NCBI RefSeq assembly: GCF_026126425.1
Contig: NZ_JAFMPW010000002.1
Location: forward strand, 372,001-436,000
DNA: 64,000 nucleotides
Direction of reading: 5' to 3'
Source of the DNA: Muriicola sp. Z0-33
Lineage (GTDB): Bacteria; Bacteroidota; Bacteroidia; Flavobacteriales; Flavobacteriaceae
The position numbers were made by a program, and so were the translations under genes. Shown one piece after another: positions 7,914 to 16,398 of the stretch. The notes below the pieces were generated by a model, which worked only from the letters and a program-made list of their open reading frames with translations, made no database searches and was not told the DNA's origin. How positions within the stretch are numbered: position 1 is the stretch's first letter; each line of letters opens with the position of its first letter.

Positions 7914-9497
7914 TTAGAGTTCGTCTTTAGTTTGCTCCTGATTAACCAGGCGGGAAATTTTTAACGGATTCTCATCTTTTAAAGCATTCGGCAGGAGGTT
8001 GTTGGGCCAATTCTGATAACTTACAGGCCTTACCCACCTTTTAATCGCATGGATACCCACTGCAGTAAATCTGCTATCTGTTGAAGAGGGATAAGGACCT
8101 CCGTGATGCATAGACGGGCATACTTCAACACCGGTGGGGACACCGTTGTAAATTAGCCGCCCTACCCTGTTTTGCAAAGCTCCTACCAAGGTAGGATTAT
8201 TAGATAGTTCCTCTTCTTCAGCAATAATAGTTCCGGTTAGCTGGCCTTCTAACCCTGAGATTATTTCTACAAGCTCAGTCATATCTTTGGCTTTTACCAC
8301 CAAAGAGAAAGGTCCAAAAACCTCATGATGCAAGCTATTATTTTCCAGGAAGGTCTTACCATTTACAGTAAGAACAGTTTGTCTTGCAAAATTGGGAGGG
8401 ACTTCCTCCGAATATGAAGCGGCAACATCAGTGCCTGCCTGAGCAGTGGCCATGGCCTTATTTTTCTCATACGCCCCAATTATATTAGGATGCAACATAC
8501 AGGAAGGCTCTTTCTTTATAATTTCCTCTGAAAGTTGTGCAACAAAATGCTCCATTTCATCACCATCTAACCCTAGCAGCAATCCGGGATTGGTACAAAA
8601 TTGTCCGCTACCCAGGGTAATAGAACCGGCATAGGTGGCAGCCCATTCAGCTCCATCTTTATTCATGGCTGAAGGAAGAATAATAACCGGGTTAATACTG
8701 CCCATCTCTGCAAAGACCGGAATAGGTTCTTCTCTGCTTGCAGCCAGGTCATATAATGCTCTTCCCCCACGGATACTTCCGGTAAAACCAACTCCTTTTA
8801 CATCGGGATGTTTTACCAGACTTTGCCCGACTTCTATGCCACTGCTATTTAAATTGGAAAATACCCCGTCTGGCATTCCTGTTTTTTTTGCGGCTGAAAT
8901 GATTGCTGAGGCTACCAGTTCCCCGGTGCCTGCGTGCATGGGGTGACTTTTAACAATTACCGGGCAGCCCGCAGCCAGTGCCGATGCGGTATCTCCGCCG
9001 GCGGTAGAATATGCCAGTGGAAAATTGCTTGCCCCGAAAACTACCACGGGGCCAAGAGGTACCAGCATTTTCCTGATATCCGCCTTGGGAATGGGTGCTC
9101 TATCTGGTTGTGCCGTATCGATAGAGGCATCTACCCAGGATTCTTCTTTAATCAGATGGGCAAAAGAACGCAATTGTCCTATGGTTCTGCCCCTTTCCCC
9201 CATAGCCCTGCCTTCCGGAAGTCCGGATTCTGAACAGTAGGTCTGAATCAGCTCATCACCCAATTCCATGATCTCGTCGGCTATGGCTTCTAAAAAGGAA
9301 GCCTTCCTTGAGCCAGATAATTCTTTGTAAGTATTAAACGCAGCTTTACTCAGGGAAACTGCATTGTTTATTTCCTCTTCAGAAGCTTCGTGGAACAGGG
9401 TTTCATTTTCCCTGTTCAATAAAGGGTTAAATGTTTGATATGTTTTTGAACCCTGGGCCGATGTCGAATGACCTATATAATTTTTACCGTGAATCAT
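7914..9497 (-). CDS. Aldehyde dehydrogenase (NADP+), probable 2-oxoglutarate semialdehyde dehydrogenase
   Basis: The 527-aa protein is an aldehyde dehydrogenase. It has the cofactor region VFGASNFPLAYSTAGGDT, the general base Glu264 (FAEMGSINP) and the catalytic Cys301 (GSGQFCTNPG). The SNFPLAYSTAGGDTASALAAG signature is characteristic of the KGSADH branch that oxidises 2,5-dioxopentanoate to 2-oxoglutarate, the last step of hydroxyproline (and some pentose) degradation. It lies 22 nt downstream of the DapA-family gene and 13 nt upstream of the DUF885 gene in one transcription unit. Sugar-acid pathways use the same enzyme, but the epimerase next door favours hydroxyproline. Cytoplasmic. Confidence 0.88.
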   Translation of the reverse strand: MIHGKNYIGHSTSAQGSKTYQTFNPLLNRENETLFHEASEEEINNAVSLSKAAFNTYKELSGSRKASFLEAIADEIMELGDELIQTYCSESGLPEGRAMGERGRTIGQLRSFAHLIKEESWVDASIDTAQPDRAPIPKADIRKMLVPLGPVVVFGASNFPLAYSTAGGDTASALAAGCPVIVKSHPMHAGTGELVASAIISAAKKTGMPDGVFSNLNSSGIEVGQSLVKHPDVKGVGFTGSIRGGRALYDLAASREEPIPVFAEMGSINPVIILPSAMNKDGAEWAATYAGSITLGSGQFCTNPGLLLGLDGDEMEHFVAQLSEEIIKKEPSCMLHPNIIGAYEKNKAMATAQAGTDVAASYSEEVPPNFARQTVLTVNGKTFLENNSLHHEVFGPFSLVVKAKDMTELVEIISGLEGQLTGTIIAEEEELSNNPTLVGALQNRVGRLIYNGVPTGVEVCPSMHHGGPYPSSTDSRFTAVGIHAIKRWVRPVSYQNWPNNLLPNALKDENPLKISRLVNQEQTKDEL

Positions 9498-9519
9498 AAT
9501 ATAAATGTCTGTATCAAAT

Positions 9520-10440
9520 TTAAGGATTCATCGCTTTAAATGCTGCTAAGTCGGGCCGAGTTTTTACACCCTCCTCAATAATCCGTAAAACCCGTTCCCT
9601 TTCTGCACCCCTTAGAGGTAATCTTGGGGCTCTTACATTTTCTGTGCCAATGCCCGTAGCCACTTCGGCCAATTTAATATTCTGGACCAACTGAGGGCTT
9701 ATATCCAGTTCCAATAAAGGCATAAACCAACGATATATTTTAATGGCTTCGTCTATTCTGCCCATTTTGGCCAACTCATAAATAGCAACAGTTTCTTCTG
9801 GAAATGCACATACAAGTCCGGCTACCCAACCTTCAGCACCTATCAACAGGCTTTCGAGTGCCAGGGTGTCTACCCCGCACAATATTTTTAAACGATCATC
9901 GAATCTATTTTTGATACGTGTAATATTGGTGATATCGCGCGTAGACTCTTTTACCGCTTTAATATTATCACAACTCAATAACTCTTCAAACATATCCAGA
10001 CTTACCTCAATGCCATAGTCTACTGGATTATTATAGATCATAATGGGTAAATCTGTGCTTTGTGCCACCTCCTTAAAATAGGTCATTGTTTCAAAATCAT
10101 CTGCCTTATAGCGCATTGGCGGTAGCATCATCAGGCCAGCTGCTCCAAATTTCTCGGCTTTTCTGGCGGCAGTAATTGCCCCAGTTGTGGTCTGTTCAGC
10201 TATGTTTAGAATCACCGGCACCTTACCATTTACAAGGTCCACGGTTTCTTTAACTAATATTTCTTTTTCATTTTCTGTTAAGGTACTTGCTTCCCCCAGG
10301 GTGCCTCCCAGGATTATGCCATGTACCCCAGCTGCCAGCTGGGCCTCAATATTAATCCGAAACATACGAAGATCTAACTCGTCTTCTTTGGTAAATTTAG
10401 TAGTTACTGCAGGCATAACACCTTCCCATTTAATATCCAT
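9520..10440 (-). CDS. DapA-family lyase, probable 1-pyrroline-4-hydroxy-2-carboxylate deaminase
   Basis: The 306-aa protein is a TIM-barrel of the dihydrodipicolinate synthase/N-acetylneuraminate lyase family: GGTLGEASTLTENEK substrate loop, Tyr136 in MIYNNPVDYG and Schiff-base Lys164 in IKAVKEST. In an operon with hydroxyproline epimerase and KGSADH, the expected reaction is deamination of pyrroline-4-hydroxy-2-carboxylate to 2-oxoglutarate semialdehyde. I use the ATG at 10440; a longer frame exists only through a TTG at 10476 and adds 12 residues not expected in the family. It is the first gene of the operon, with a TATTTTTG -7 box 20 nt upstream of the ATG. Confidence 0.85.
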   Translation of the reverse strand: MDIKWEGVMPAVTTKFTKEDELDLRMFRINIEAQLAAGVHGIILGGTLGEASTLTENEKEILVKETVDLVNGKVPVILNIAEQTTTGAITAARKAEKFGAAGLMMLPPMRYKADDFETMTYFKEVAQSTDLPIMIYNNPVDYGIEVSLDMFEELLSCDNIKAVKESTRDITNITRIKNRFDDRLKILCGVDTLALESLLIGAEGWVAGLVCAFPEETVAIYELAKMGRIDEAIKIYRWFMPLLELDISPQLVQNIKLAEVATGIGTENVRAPRLPLRGAERERVLRIIEEGVKTRPDLAAFKAMNP

Positions 10441-10572
10441 ATGTTGCTGTTTTATAAGACAAAAATAAATACCCAAAGGTTGTTACCATGCCTAAATTTT
10501 ACCCTTTTTTGAGCTTATTTTAACCCATTTTAGAATCTAATTTATATTTTTGAGTAATATACGCTTAATGTT
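10441..10572. promoter_or_regulatory. Divergent promoter region of the hydroxyproline operon and its AraC regulator
   Basis: The 132-nt spacer holds two TAnnTTTG-type -7 boxes. CAAAAATA at 10460-10467 reads TATTTTTG on the minus strand, for the operon. TATTTTTG at 10545-10552 on the plus strand serves the regulator, with start at 10573. Neither has a good TTG at 17-23 nt spacing, as expected for promoters that need an activator. The AraC protein probably binds between them, but I could not define an operator by eye. Confidence 0.5.
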
Positions 10573-11427
10573 ATGAAGGTTCAACCTTTTAAAATTCCCA
10601 AACCGGTACATGAACGGTTAGTGGTACAGACAGATTACTCGGAGCAATTCTATGATAAGCTTCACCAGCATGAAGAAATTCAGATAAGTTATATAGTTGC
10701 CGGTACAGGGAAATTGGTAGTAGCAGATAGTGTACATCCTTTTAAATCCGGGGACCTGTTTGTAATTGGGCAAAAATGTCCTCATGTATATAGAAGTGCG
10801 GCTGATGTTGCAGAAGCACATATGATTTCTATATTCTTTACTAAAACTTCATTTGGGGAATATTTTTTTGATATTCCTGAGATGGAGCAGGTTCAGGAAT
10901 TTTTTATGAGGTCCGATGCCGGGTTTAAGTTAATCTCCAATACAGAAGTTGCCTGTAAACTTATAAGACAAATTGCCACAACAGATAAGTTTTCAAAATT
11001 CCTGATTTTCCTGGAATTGCTTCGTTTGCTTTCCAAATCGGAACAGCAGGTATTAACAGGCTTTGTCTACCCTAAAAAATTATCAGTAAATGAAGGGAGT
11101 AGAATGCAGACTGTTTTCGACTTTGTAATGAACAATTTTCAGCAAGAGATAACGCTGAATACTGTCGCAGCAATGGCGTTTATGACCCCTGGTGCCTTCT
11201 GTCGCTTCTTTAAACTGCGCACCAACAAAACATTCTTCCAGTTTGTTATAGAATTACGGATAGAGCATGCCTGTTTATTACTGGGAGATAGTTCTTCGCT
11301 TTCCATTTCGGAGATTGCTACGCTATCAGGTTTTAGCTCTATTTCCAATTTTAATAGAAAATTTAAGGATATCAAGGGGGTTACTCCTACCGCATACTTC
11401 AATAAAATAGGGAAACGCGCCAGCTAA
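10573..11427 (+). CDS. AraC family transcriptional regulator, probable activator of the hydroxyproline operon
   Basis: The 284-aa protein has an N-terminal cupin-type effector domain (QLHEEIQISYIVAGTG-like region, here HQHEEIQISYIVAGTGK, ~30-110). The C-terminal AraC DNA-binding domain (~185-280) contains two helix-turn-helix units: ITLNTVAAMAFMTPGAFCRFFK and ISEIATLSGFSSISNFNRKFK. It is divergent from the hydroxyproline catabolic operon with a 132-nt shared spacer, the usual arrangement for a local substrate-responsive regulator. The ligand (hydroxyproline or an intermediate) is inferred from context only. Confidence 0.87.
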   Translation: MKVQPFKIPKPVHERLVVQTDYSEQFYDKLHQHEEIQISYIVAGTGKLVVADSVHPFKSGDLFVIGQKCPHVYRSAADVAEAHMISIFFTKTSFGEYFFDIPEMEQVQEFFMRSDAGFKLISNTEVACKLIRQIATTDKFSKFLIFLELLRLLSKSEQQVLTGFVYPKKLSVNEGSRMQTVFDFVMNNFQQEITLNTVAAMAFMTPGAFCRFFKLRTNKTFFQFVIELRIEHACLLLGDSSSLSISEIATLSGFSSISNFNRKFKDIKGVTPTAYFNKIGKRAS

Positions 11428-11450
11428 GAACATTTATATTTTTCTTACAA

Positions 11451-11478
11451 TTTGTTCGTTTTCTTTTCACTATTTTTG
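11451..11478 (+). promoter_or_regulatory. Possible promoter of the M28 peptidase
   Basis: TTTG at 11451-11454 and TATTTTTG at 11471-11478 match the Bacteroidota TTG/TAnnTTTG consensus, but the 16-nt spacer is one short of the usual 17-23. The ATG at 11508 lies 29 nt downstream. Confidence 0.45.
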
Positions 11479-11507
11479 GGGAATTTTGAATGTAATATCC
11501 ATCCATT

Positions 11508-13079
11508 ATGAAGAAAATATTATTTCTTGTATTCGGCCTATTTCTGGCCTGTAATTCATCCCAGAAGACGGTCTCTCCTCCGGAGAGTTCTTCCAGTTCA
11601 GCAGCAGAAGTTACGGCAAGTGCTGAAAATTATGCAGGGACCATTACAGAAGGGGAGCTAAAAGACCATCTATATATCTATGCTTCAGATGAATTTGGAG
11701 GGCGGGAAACCGGTAAGGAAGGTCAGAAAAAAGCAGTTGAATACATTAAGAAAGAATACCAGAAATTAGGTATCCCTGCTGCTAAGGAAGATGGAGATTA
11801 TTTTCAGAATGTACCCTTAGAAATGGCAAAGTTACCAATTGGAACTATTACTATAGATGATAAATTATATACTATTGGAAAAGAGTTTCTTACGTTTTCA
11901 GGAAATATTAGTGCTTATGATGAAATTGTCTATGTGGGGTATGGAATTGAAGAAGGTGATTATTCCGATTTCAAAGACATTGACGTAACAGATAAAATTG
12001 TCCTTATGAAATTTGGTGAGCCCAAGAATGCTGATGGCTCTTACGTCCTCTCTGGTTCTAATGATAAATCTGCCTGGAGCAATATGTCCGAATCTATAGG
12101 AAAGCGCACAGAAGTAGCCAAAGCAAAGGGCGCTAAAGCCATCTTGTATTATGACACTGCTAATTACGCGCGATACAAGAGATATTTCGACTATATGCAA
12201 CGAAATAAGTCTGGAAATATGGGGTTGAAAAGCGAAGACAAAAATCCCACCCTGATTATAATGGGAACAACCATGGCCAAAGACATTTTACCAAATATTG
12301 AAGAAGCTGCCAATCTGGAAGTCAAGACCGCCAAGGTGTCCCTGGATTTGAATAGTGAAAATGATCAAATCTCATCCGAAAATGTGGCTGCTATAGTACG
12401 AGGCAGCGAAATACCTAATGAGTATGTAATTATCTCTTCTCATTTAGACCATATAGGAATTACGGCTGACGGACAAATAAACAATGGGGCAGACGATGAT
12501 GGTTCGGGTACTGTAGCTATGTTAGAAATTGCGGAGGCCTTTAAAATGGCCGCAGATAAGGGCAATGGACCAAAAAGATCTATAGTATTCCTGCATGTTA
12601 CCGGAGAAGAAAAGGGCCTTTTAGGCTCCATGTACTACACAGATTTAGATCCCATTTTTCCTTTATCCCAAACTGTAGCCAATTTAAACATTGATATGAT
12701 TGGTAGAATAGACCCTAAAAGAGATGGAGACCGGAACTATGTTTACCTAATTGGTTCGGACAAATTGAGCACTGATCTTCATGAACTTTCTGAGGAAATC
12801 AATGAAAAATATGCTGGCCTGGAGTTAGATTATAAATACAATGATGATAATGATCCTAATCGTTTTTATTACCGCAGTGATCATTATAATTTTGCAAAGA
12901 ACAATATCCCTATAATATTTTACTTTAATGGCACCCACGCCGATTACCACAGGCCCGGTGACACTCCGGATAAAATTAATTACGATCTTTTAGAGAACAG
13001 AAGTCGTCTTATTTTCCATACGGCATGGGCCGTAGCCAATAGGGATCAGCGGGTGATTGTTGATAAAGCCACCAAATAA
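11508..13079 (+). CDS. M28 family zinc aminopeptidase, lipoprotein
   Basis: The 523-aa product has a lipoprotein signal (LVFGLFLAC, Cys15) followed by a Ser-rich spacer. A PA-type insert (~150-280) precedes the M28 catalytic region. The metal and active-site motifs are visible in order: SSHLDHIG (His, ~311), NNGADDDGSGT (bridging Asp), HVTGEEKGLLGS (general base Glu and metal Glu), NIDMIGRID (Asp) and FNGTHADYHRPGDTPDKI (last His). It should be a co-catalytic di-zinc aminopeptidase in the periplasm or at the outer membrane. Position next to the hydroxyproline cluster is compatible with peptide scavenging, but it has its own promoter and terminator. Confidence 0.9.
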   Translation: MKKILFLVFGLFLACNSSQKTVSPPESSSSSAAEVTASAENYAGTITEGELKDHLYIYASDEFGGRETGKEGQKKAVEYIKKEYQKLGIPAAKEDGDYFQNVPLEMAKLPIGTITIDDKLYTIGKEFLTFSGNISAYDEIVYVGYGIEEGDYSDFKDIDVTDKIVLMKFGEPKNADGSYVLSGSNDKSAWSNMSESIGKRTEVAKAKGAKAILYYDTANYARYKRYFDYMQRNKSGNMGLKSEDKNPTLIIMGTTMAKDILPNIEEAANLEVKTAKVSLDLNSENDQISSENVAAIVRGSEIPNEYVIISSHLDHIGITADGQINNGADDDGSGTVAMLEIAEAFKMAADKGNGPKRSIVFLHVTGEEKGLLGSMYYTDLDPIFPLSQTVANLNIDMIGRIDPKRDGDRNYVYLIGSDKLSTDLHELSEEINEKYAGLELDYKYNDDNDPNRFYYRSDHYNFAKNNIPIIFYFNGTHADYHRPGDTPDKINYDLLENRSRLIFHTAWAVANRDQRVIVDKATK

Positions 13080-13111
13080 AATAGCCCATAAGAGATTGTG
13101 CGATAAATATA

Positions 13112-13141
13112 AAAGGCCCGGTTGATATCAACCGGGCCTTT
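13112..13141. terminator. Palindromic terminator after the M28 gene
   Basis: A 30-bp perfect palindrome centred on GATATC, with arms AAAGGCCCGGTTGAT, lies 32 nt after the stop codon. A-rich sequence on the left and TTTCTCT on the right could let it act in both directions, ending the M28 transcript and shielding it from the minus-strand tRNA gene. Confidence 0.8.
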
Positions 13142-13226
13142 CTCTGTTACTTTTACTTAAAAGGTGCGCTCTGTAAGCTATAACCTTCTGAGTCCAGGAT
13201 CACGCCTGCAGCGTGATGACCTCTTG

Positions 13227-13301
13227 GGTGGAAGACCGGGTTCGAACCGGCGACCTCTGGAACCACAATCCAGCGCTCTAACCAACTGAGCTACAACCAC
13301 C
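13227..13301 (-). tRNA. tRNA-His (anticodon GTG)
   Basis: A cloverleaf is readable on the minus strand: GTGGTTG acceptor, TAGCTCAGTTGGTTAGAGC D arm, anticodon loop TTGTGGT with GTG, and TTCGAAC T loop. The extra G-1 typical of tRNA-His is encoded (position 13301) and pairs with C73. The acceptor stem has two adjacent U-U mismatches (5-68 and 6-67). CCA is not fully encoded. A 7-bp hairpin (ATCACGC-CTGCA-GCGTGAT, 13199-13217) lies just downstream and may end the transcript, although no T tract follows it. Confidence 0.93.
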
Positions 13302-13316
13302 ATTTGCAAGCGGTGG

Positions 13317-13348
13317 CAAAGGTAATTTTTTTTAGTCTTTGATTCAAA
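13317..13348 (-). promoter_or_regulatory. Promoter of tRNA-His
   Basis: On the minus strand TTTG (13348-13345), a 20-nt spacer and TACCTTTG (13324-13317) give a full match to the Bacteroidota housekeeping consensus. The tRNA 5' end is 16 nt past the -7 box, which leaves only a short leader. Confidence 0.75.
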
Positions 13349-13556
13349 ATAAATGGAACGATATTTTGGTAATTCCAGGTTTTCAGAAAAAAGTCAACAA
13401 TTAGAGCAGCCCCTAATTGGGTGCCATATTTGTAAAAACATCGACTAAATGCACATTAAATGCGATAAAACACACAAAAATCGCCGTTTCACAACATAAA
13501 TTAGATATGGCCTTAAGAGCAACCTATTTTTACGTCTTGATTATGTTGTACAAAAA

Positions 13557-15653
13557 ATGCCCTTGAATACGCCCGACTTACAAAACCTACCTAAAAATTT
13601 GAGAAGAACCTCTCTTCTTATTTTAATGCTTGTGTGCAGCATTCATTTCGGCTACCCGCAACATAAAGATCACCAAAAAATAAAGGATCGAATTACCAAA
13701 TTACAGTCTCAAAATGATTTTAATGTAAAGGATACCACCTATATCAATCTCCTCAACAAGTATTCTGGTAAAATGCGATATATCAATGAAGACAGTTTGT
13801 TGTTATTGGCTACCCAGGCACTTGAGCACAGCAAATCTGCTGAATACAAAAACGGACATAGTGAGGCCCTGTTTCGAATAGGGGATTATTATTCGGATAA
13901 GGGTAAAAATGCCAAGGCCATCGAAAAATACAACGAGGCCTGGACTATTGCACAAGAAATCAACAATGATGATTTAAAATTAAGAATACTAAATAACCTG
14001 TCTAGCGAATATGGTTATAAAGGTGATATTGCAAAAGCACTCAATGGCTATTTGAAAGCATTAGAACTGGCAGAAGAGAAAGACAACAAACAAATGCTCT
14101 CTATCCTAAATGAAAACATTGCAAGCTTGTTTGCATCCCAGCATGATTTTGAAGACGCCTTAATATATTATAAGAAAGTTAAAAAGATCAATGACGAGTT
14201 AAATGATGAACTTATTAATGCAGAAACTTTCAGCAACTTAGCATCGCTTTATGCAGATATGGAAGAATTGGATTACGCAATGTTCTATATTAATAAAAGC
14301 ACCGCCATCTTTGAAAAAAACTCAAGCCCGGATTGGCTTGCGTTTGCCTATGAAACCAAAGGGAAAATATACTTAAAGCAGAAAAAATATAAATGGGCAC
14401 TTTACTGGTATGATCAGAGTAATATTCTTCATAAAACCCTGAATGATACCAGGGGTAAAATAGATTTGTACAACGGAATGGCGGAGGCCTACCTTGGACA
14501 AGGAAAGGACATACTGTCCGAAAAATATGCCCAGGAAGCATTTAATATCTCCAATGAAATTGATTTTTTAGAGGGCAAACAAAAATGTGCGCGCACGCTT
14601 TATATAATTAACAAGAACAAAAACAAGTTCGCTACTGCCCTATCCTATCACGAGATTTATCAGGAACTCTCGGACACCCTTTCACGAAGTGAGAACCAAA
14701 AAAGTCTTACTATGCTGCAAGTTAAGGATGAGCACGATCATATGAAAATGGAGTTAATCCAGGAGAATGAAAGAGCCTTGGCTAAGCAGCAAAATTATGT
14801 AAATGCGGCCCTGGCTATCTTACTCATCTTTATAGCCATTACCATCTTGGTGCACAGAGGGCAGAAAATACAGAAAAAGCTCAACGCAGAATTACAGAGT
14901 AAACAGGAAATTCTTGAAAACAGGGAGACCGCCCTTAGCGAAAGTAACGAAACTAAAACCAAGTTGTTCTCTATTATTGGACATGATCTCAGGGGGCCAA
15001 TTGGAGCACTGCAAGGTTTGTTGAAAATGTTTAAGGACGGTGAAATAAGTCAGAAAGACTTTCTGGAATTTATTCCTAAACTCAGAGACGACGTGGATCA
15101 TATTTTCTTTACGCTAAATAATCTGCTTTCCTGGGGTTATACCCAAATGAATGGCGCGGTTACCAAGCCTTCAGTGGTAGATATTGAAGCTCTGGTTGAT
15201 ATGAATGTTAACCTGCTTTCTGAAATTGCAGAGAAAAAATCTATTAAAATTGTCAGTGAAATTGCCGCCAACACGCTTACCTGGTCCGATAGTGATCAAA
15301 TAGATATTGTTATCCGAAACCTTATTAGTAATGCACTCAAGTTTACACCAGAGAGTGGTATTGTTACTATTAGGTCTGAACAAAAACAGCACCATTGGGA
15401 AATTTCAGTAATGGATACCGGTGTAGGAATGGATAAGGTAACACAGGAAAAGCTCTTTTCTAAAAATGCGAACATCACTACCTACGGTACAAATAATGAA
15501 AAAGGTACAGGCTTAGGACTTTCATTATGCAAGGAAATGGTAGAAAAAAACAATGGCACCATTTGGGTGAACAGTAACCTAAGAACAGGTAGTACATTCT
15601 ATTTCACCTTACCCAAAGCAGAAAAAGAAAAAAATTACAGCAAAGCGAGTTAA
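13557..15653 (+). CDS. TPR-containing sensor histidine kinase
   Basis: The 698-aa protein has an N-terminal signal/anchor (LLILMLVCSIHFGYPQ), then ~350 residues of tetratricopeptide repeats (for example ALFRIGDYYSDKGKNAKAIEKY and AETFSNLASLYADMEELDYAM) in the periplasm. A transmembrane helix (AALAILLIFIAITILV, ~420-436) and a coiled coil follow. The kinase core comprises HisKA with phospho-His476 (SIIGHDLRGPIGAL) and HATPase_c with N box (RNLISNALKFTP), G1 (DTGVGMD) and G2 (GTGLGLSLCKEM). It autophosphorylates and should pass phosphate to an unlinked regulator, since none is adjacent. This layout is common in Bacteroidota. Its stop overlaps the convergent bshB1 stop by 3 nt. Confidence 0.9.
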   Translation: MPLNTPDLQNLPKNLRRTSLLILMLVCSIHFGYPQHKDHQKIKDRITKLQSQNDFNVKDTTYINLLNKYSGKMRYINEDSLLLLATQALEHSKSAEYKNGHSEALFRIGDYYSDKGKNAKAIEKYNEAWTIAQEINNDDLKLRILNNLSSEYGYKGDIAKALNGYLKALELAEEKDNKQMLSILNENIASLFASQHDFEDALIYYKKVKKINDELNDELINAETFSNLASLYADMEELDYAMFYINKSTAIFEKNSSPDWLAFAYETKGKIYLKQKKYKWALYWYDQSNILHKTLNDTRGKIDLYNGMAEAYLGQGKDILSEKYAQEAFNISNEIDFLEGKQKCARTLYIINKNKNKFATALSYHEIYQELSDTLSRSENQKSLTMLQVKDEHDHMKMELIQENERALAKQQNYVNAALAILLIFIAITILVHRGQKIQKKLNAELQSKQEILENRETALSESNETKTKLFSIIGHDLRGPIGALQGLLKMFKDGEISQKDFLEFIPKLRDDVDHIFFTLNNLLSWGYTQMNGAVTKPSVVDIEALVDMNVNLLSEIAEKKSIKIVSEIAANTLTWSDSDQIDIVIRNLISNALKFTPESGIVTIRSEQKQHHWEISVMDTGVGMDKVTQEKLFSKNANITTYGTNNEKGTGLGLSLCKEMVEKNNGTIWVNSNLRTGSTFYFTLPKAEKEKNYSKAS

Positions 15654-16372
15654 AAAATATCACCCAGATGTTTAACGGCTATATGCCGCTCTACCGTAAA
15701 ACCTTCCGCCTGCTCTACCCCTACCAACCGTCCAAAGTCTCTTGAACGATACTCTAAACTGTCTACAAAATTTTTACTGCTTATTGGCGTATCAGGTTCT
15801 TTACTATCCGGATCGTAGAATTGTGAGGTATAGGCCGCGACAGCTTCCAGCTTCTTTTTTATAAAGCCCGTAACATCAACAACAAAGTCAGGAGTTATAT
15901 TATTCCACTGTATATAATGGTAGACATTTTTTGGCCTCCAGGATTCCTGCCACTGATCGTCACCCGGCAGCTTTGTATCTATTTTTGACAAACCACTGAG
16001 GAAACAGGCATCGCTTACCAATTTACTCCCCTTTGCATGATCTATATGGCGATCAGAAACCGCATTGCAGAGCACAATATCTGGTTGGTATTTTCGTATC
16101 ATCTGAATCACAGCAATTTGATGCTGTTTATCATTCACAAAAAAACCATCTGCAAATTCTAAATTTTCTCTTACTGCCAGCCCCAGTATTCTGGCAGCTT
16201 CTGCAGACTCTTTGTCGCGTAACTCGGCAGACCCTCTGGTTCCAAGTTCTCCTCTGGTAAGATCTATAATGCCAACTTTTTTACCGTTGCTTACTTCCTT
16301 TGCTATCGTTGCCCCGGCCCCTAATTCTGCATCATCCGGATGAGCACCAAAAACCAAAATGTCTAATTTCAT
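15650..16372 (-). CDS. bshB1: Bacillithiol biosynthesis deacetylase BshB1
   Basis: The 240-aa PIG-L/LmbE-family enzyme removes the acetyl group from GlcNAc-malate to give GlcN-malate, the second step of bacillithiol synthesis. The zinc-site motif is at the N-terminus (VFGAHPDDAELGAG, ~8-20), with the second metal ligand in SDRHIDHAKG. The C-terminal segment SLEYRSRDFGRLVGVEQAEGF is typical of BshB1. I use the ATG at 16372; a longer frame needs a TTG at 16387. It is 26 nt downstream of a cysteine-metabolism gene in the same unit, fitting because bacillithiol needs cysteine. Cytoplasmic. Confidence 0.92.
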   Translation of the reverse strand: MKLDILVFGAHPDDAELGAGATIAKEVSNGKKVGIIDLTRGELGTRGSAELRDKESAEAARILGLAVRENLEFADGFFVNDKQHQIAVIQMIRKYQPDIVLCNAVSDRHIDHAKGSKLVSDACFLSGLSKIDTKLPGDDQWQESWRPKNVYHYIQWNNITPDFVVDVTGFIKKKLEAVAAYTSQFYDPDSKEPDTPISSKNFVDSLEYRSRDFGRLVGVEQAEGFTVERHIAVKHLGDIF

Positions 16373-16398
16373 ATATTTTAACCTCAATTATTATATAA

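Noticed and set aside
8446-9240. Several overlapping plus-strand ORFs
   Set aside because: They are antisense to the KGSADH gene, which has all catalytic residues; no family resemblance.
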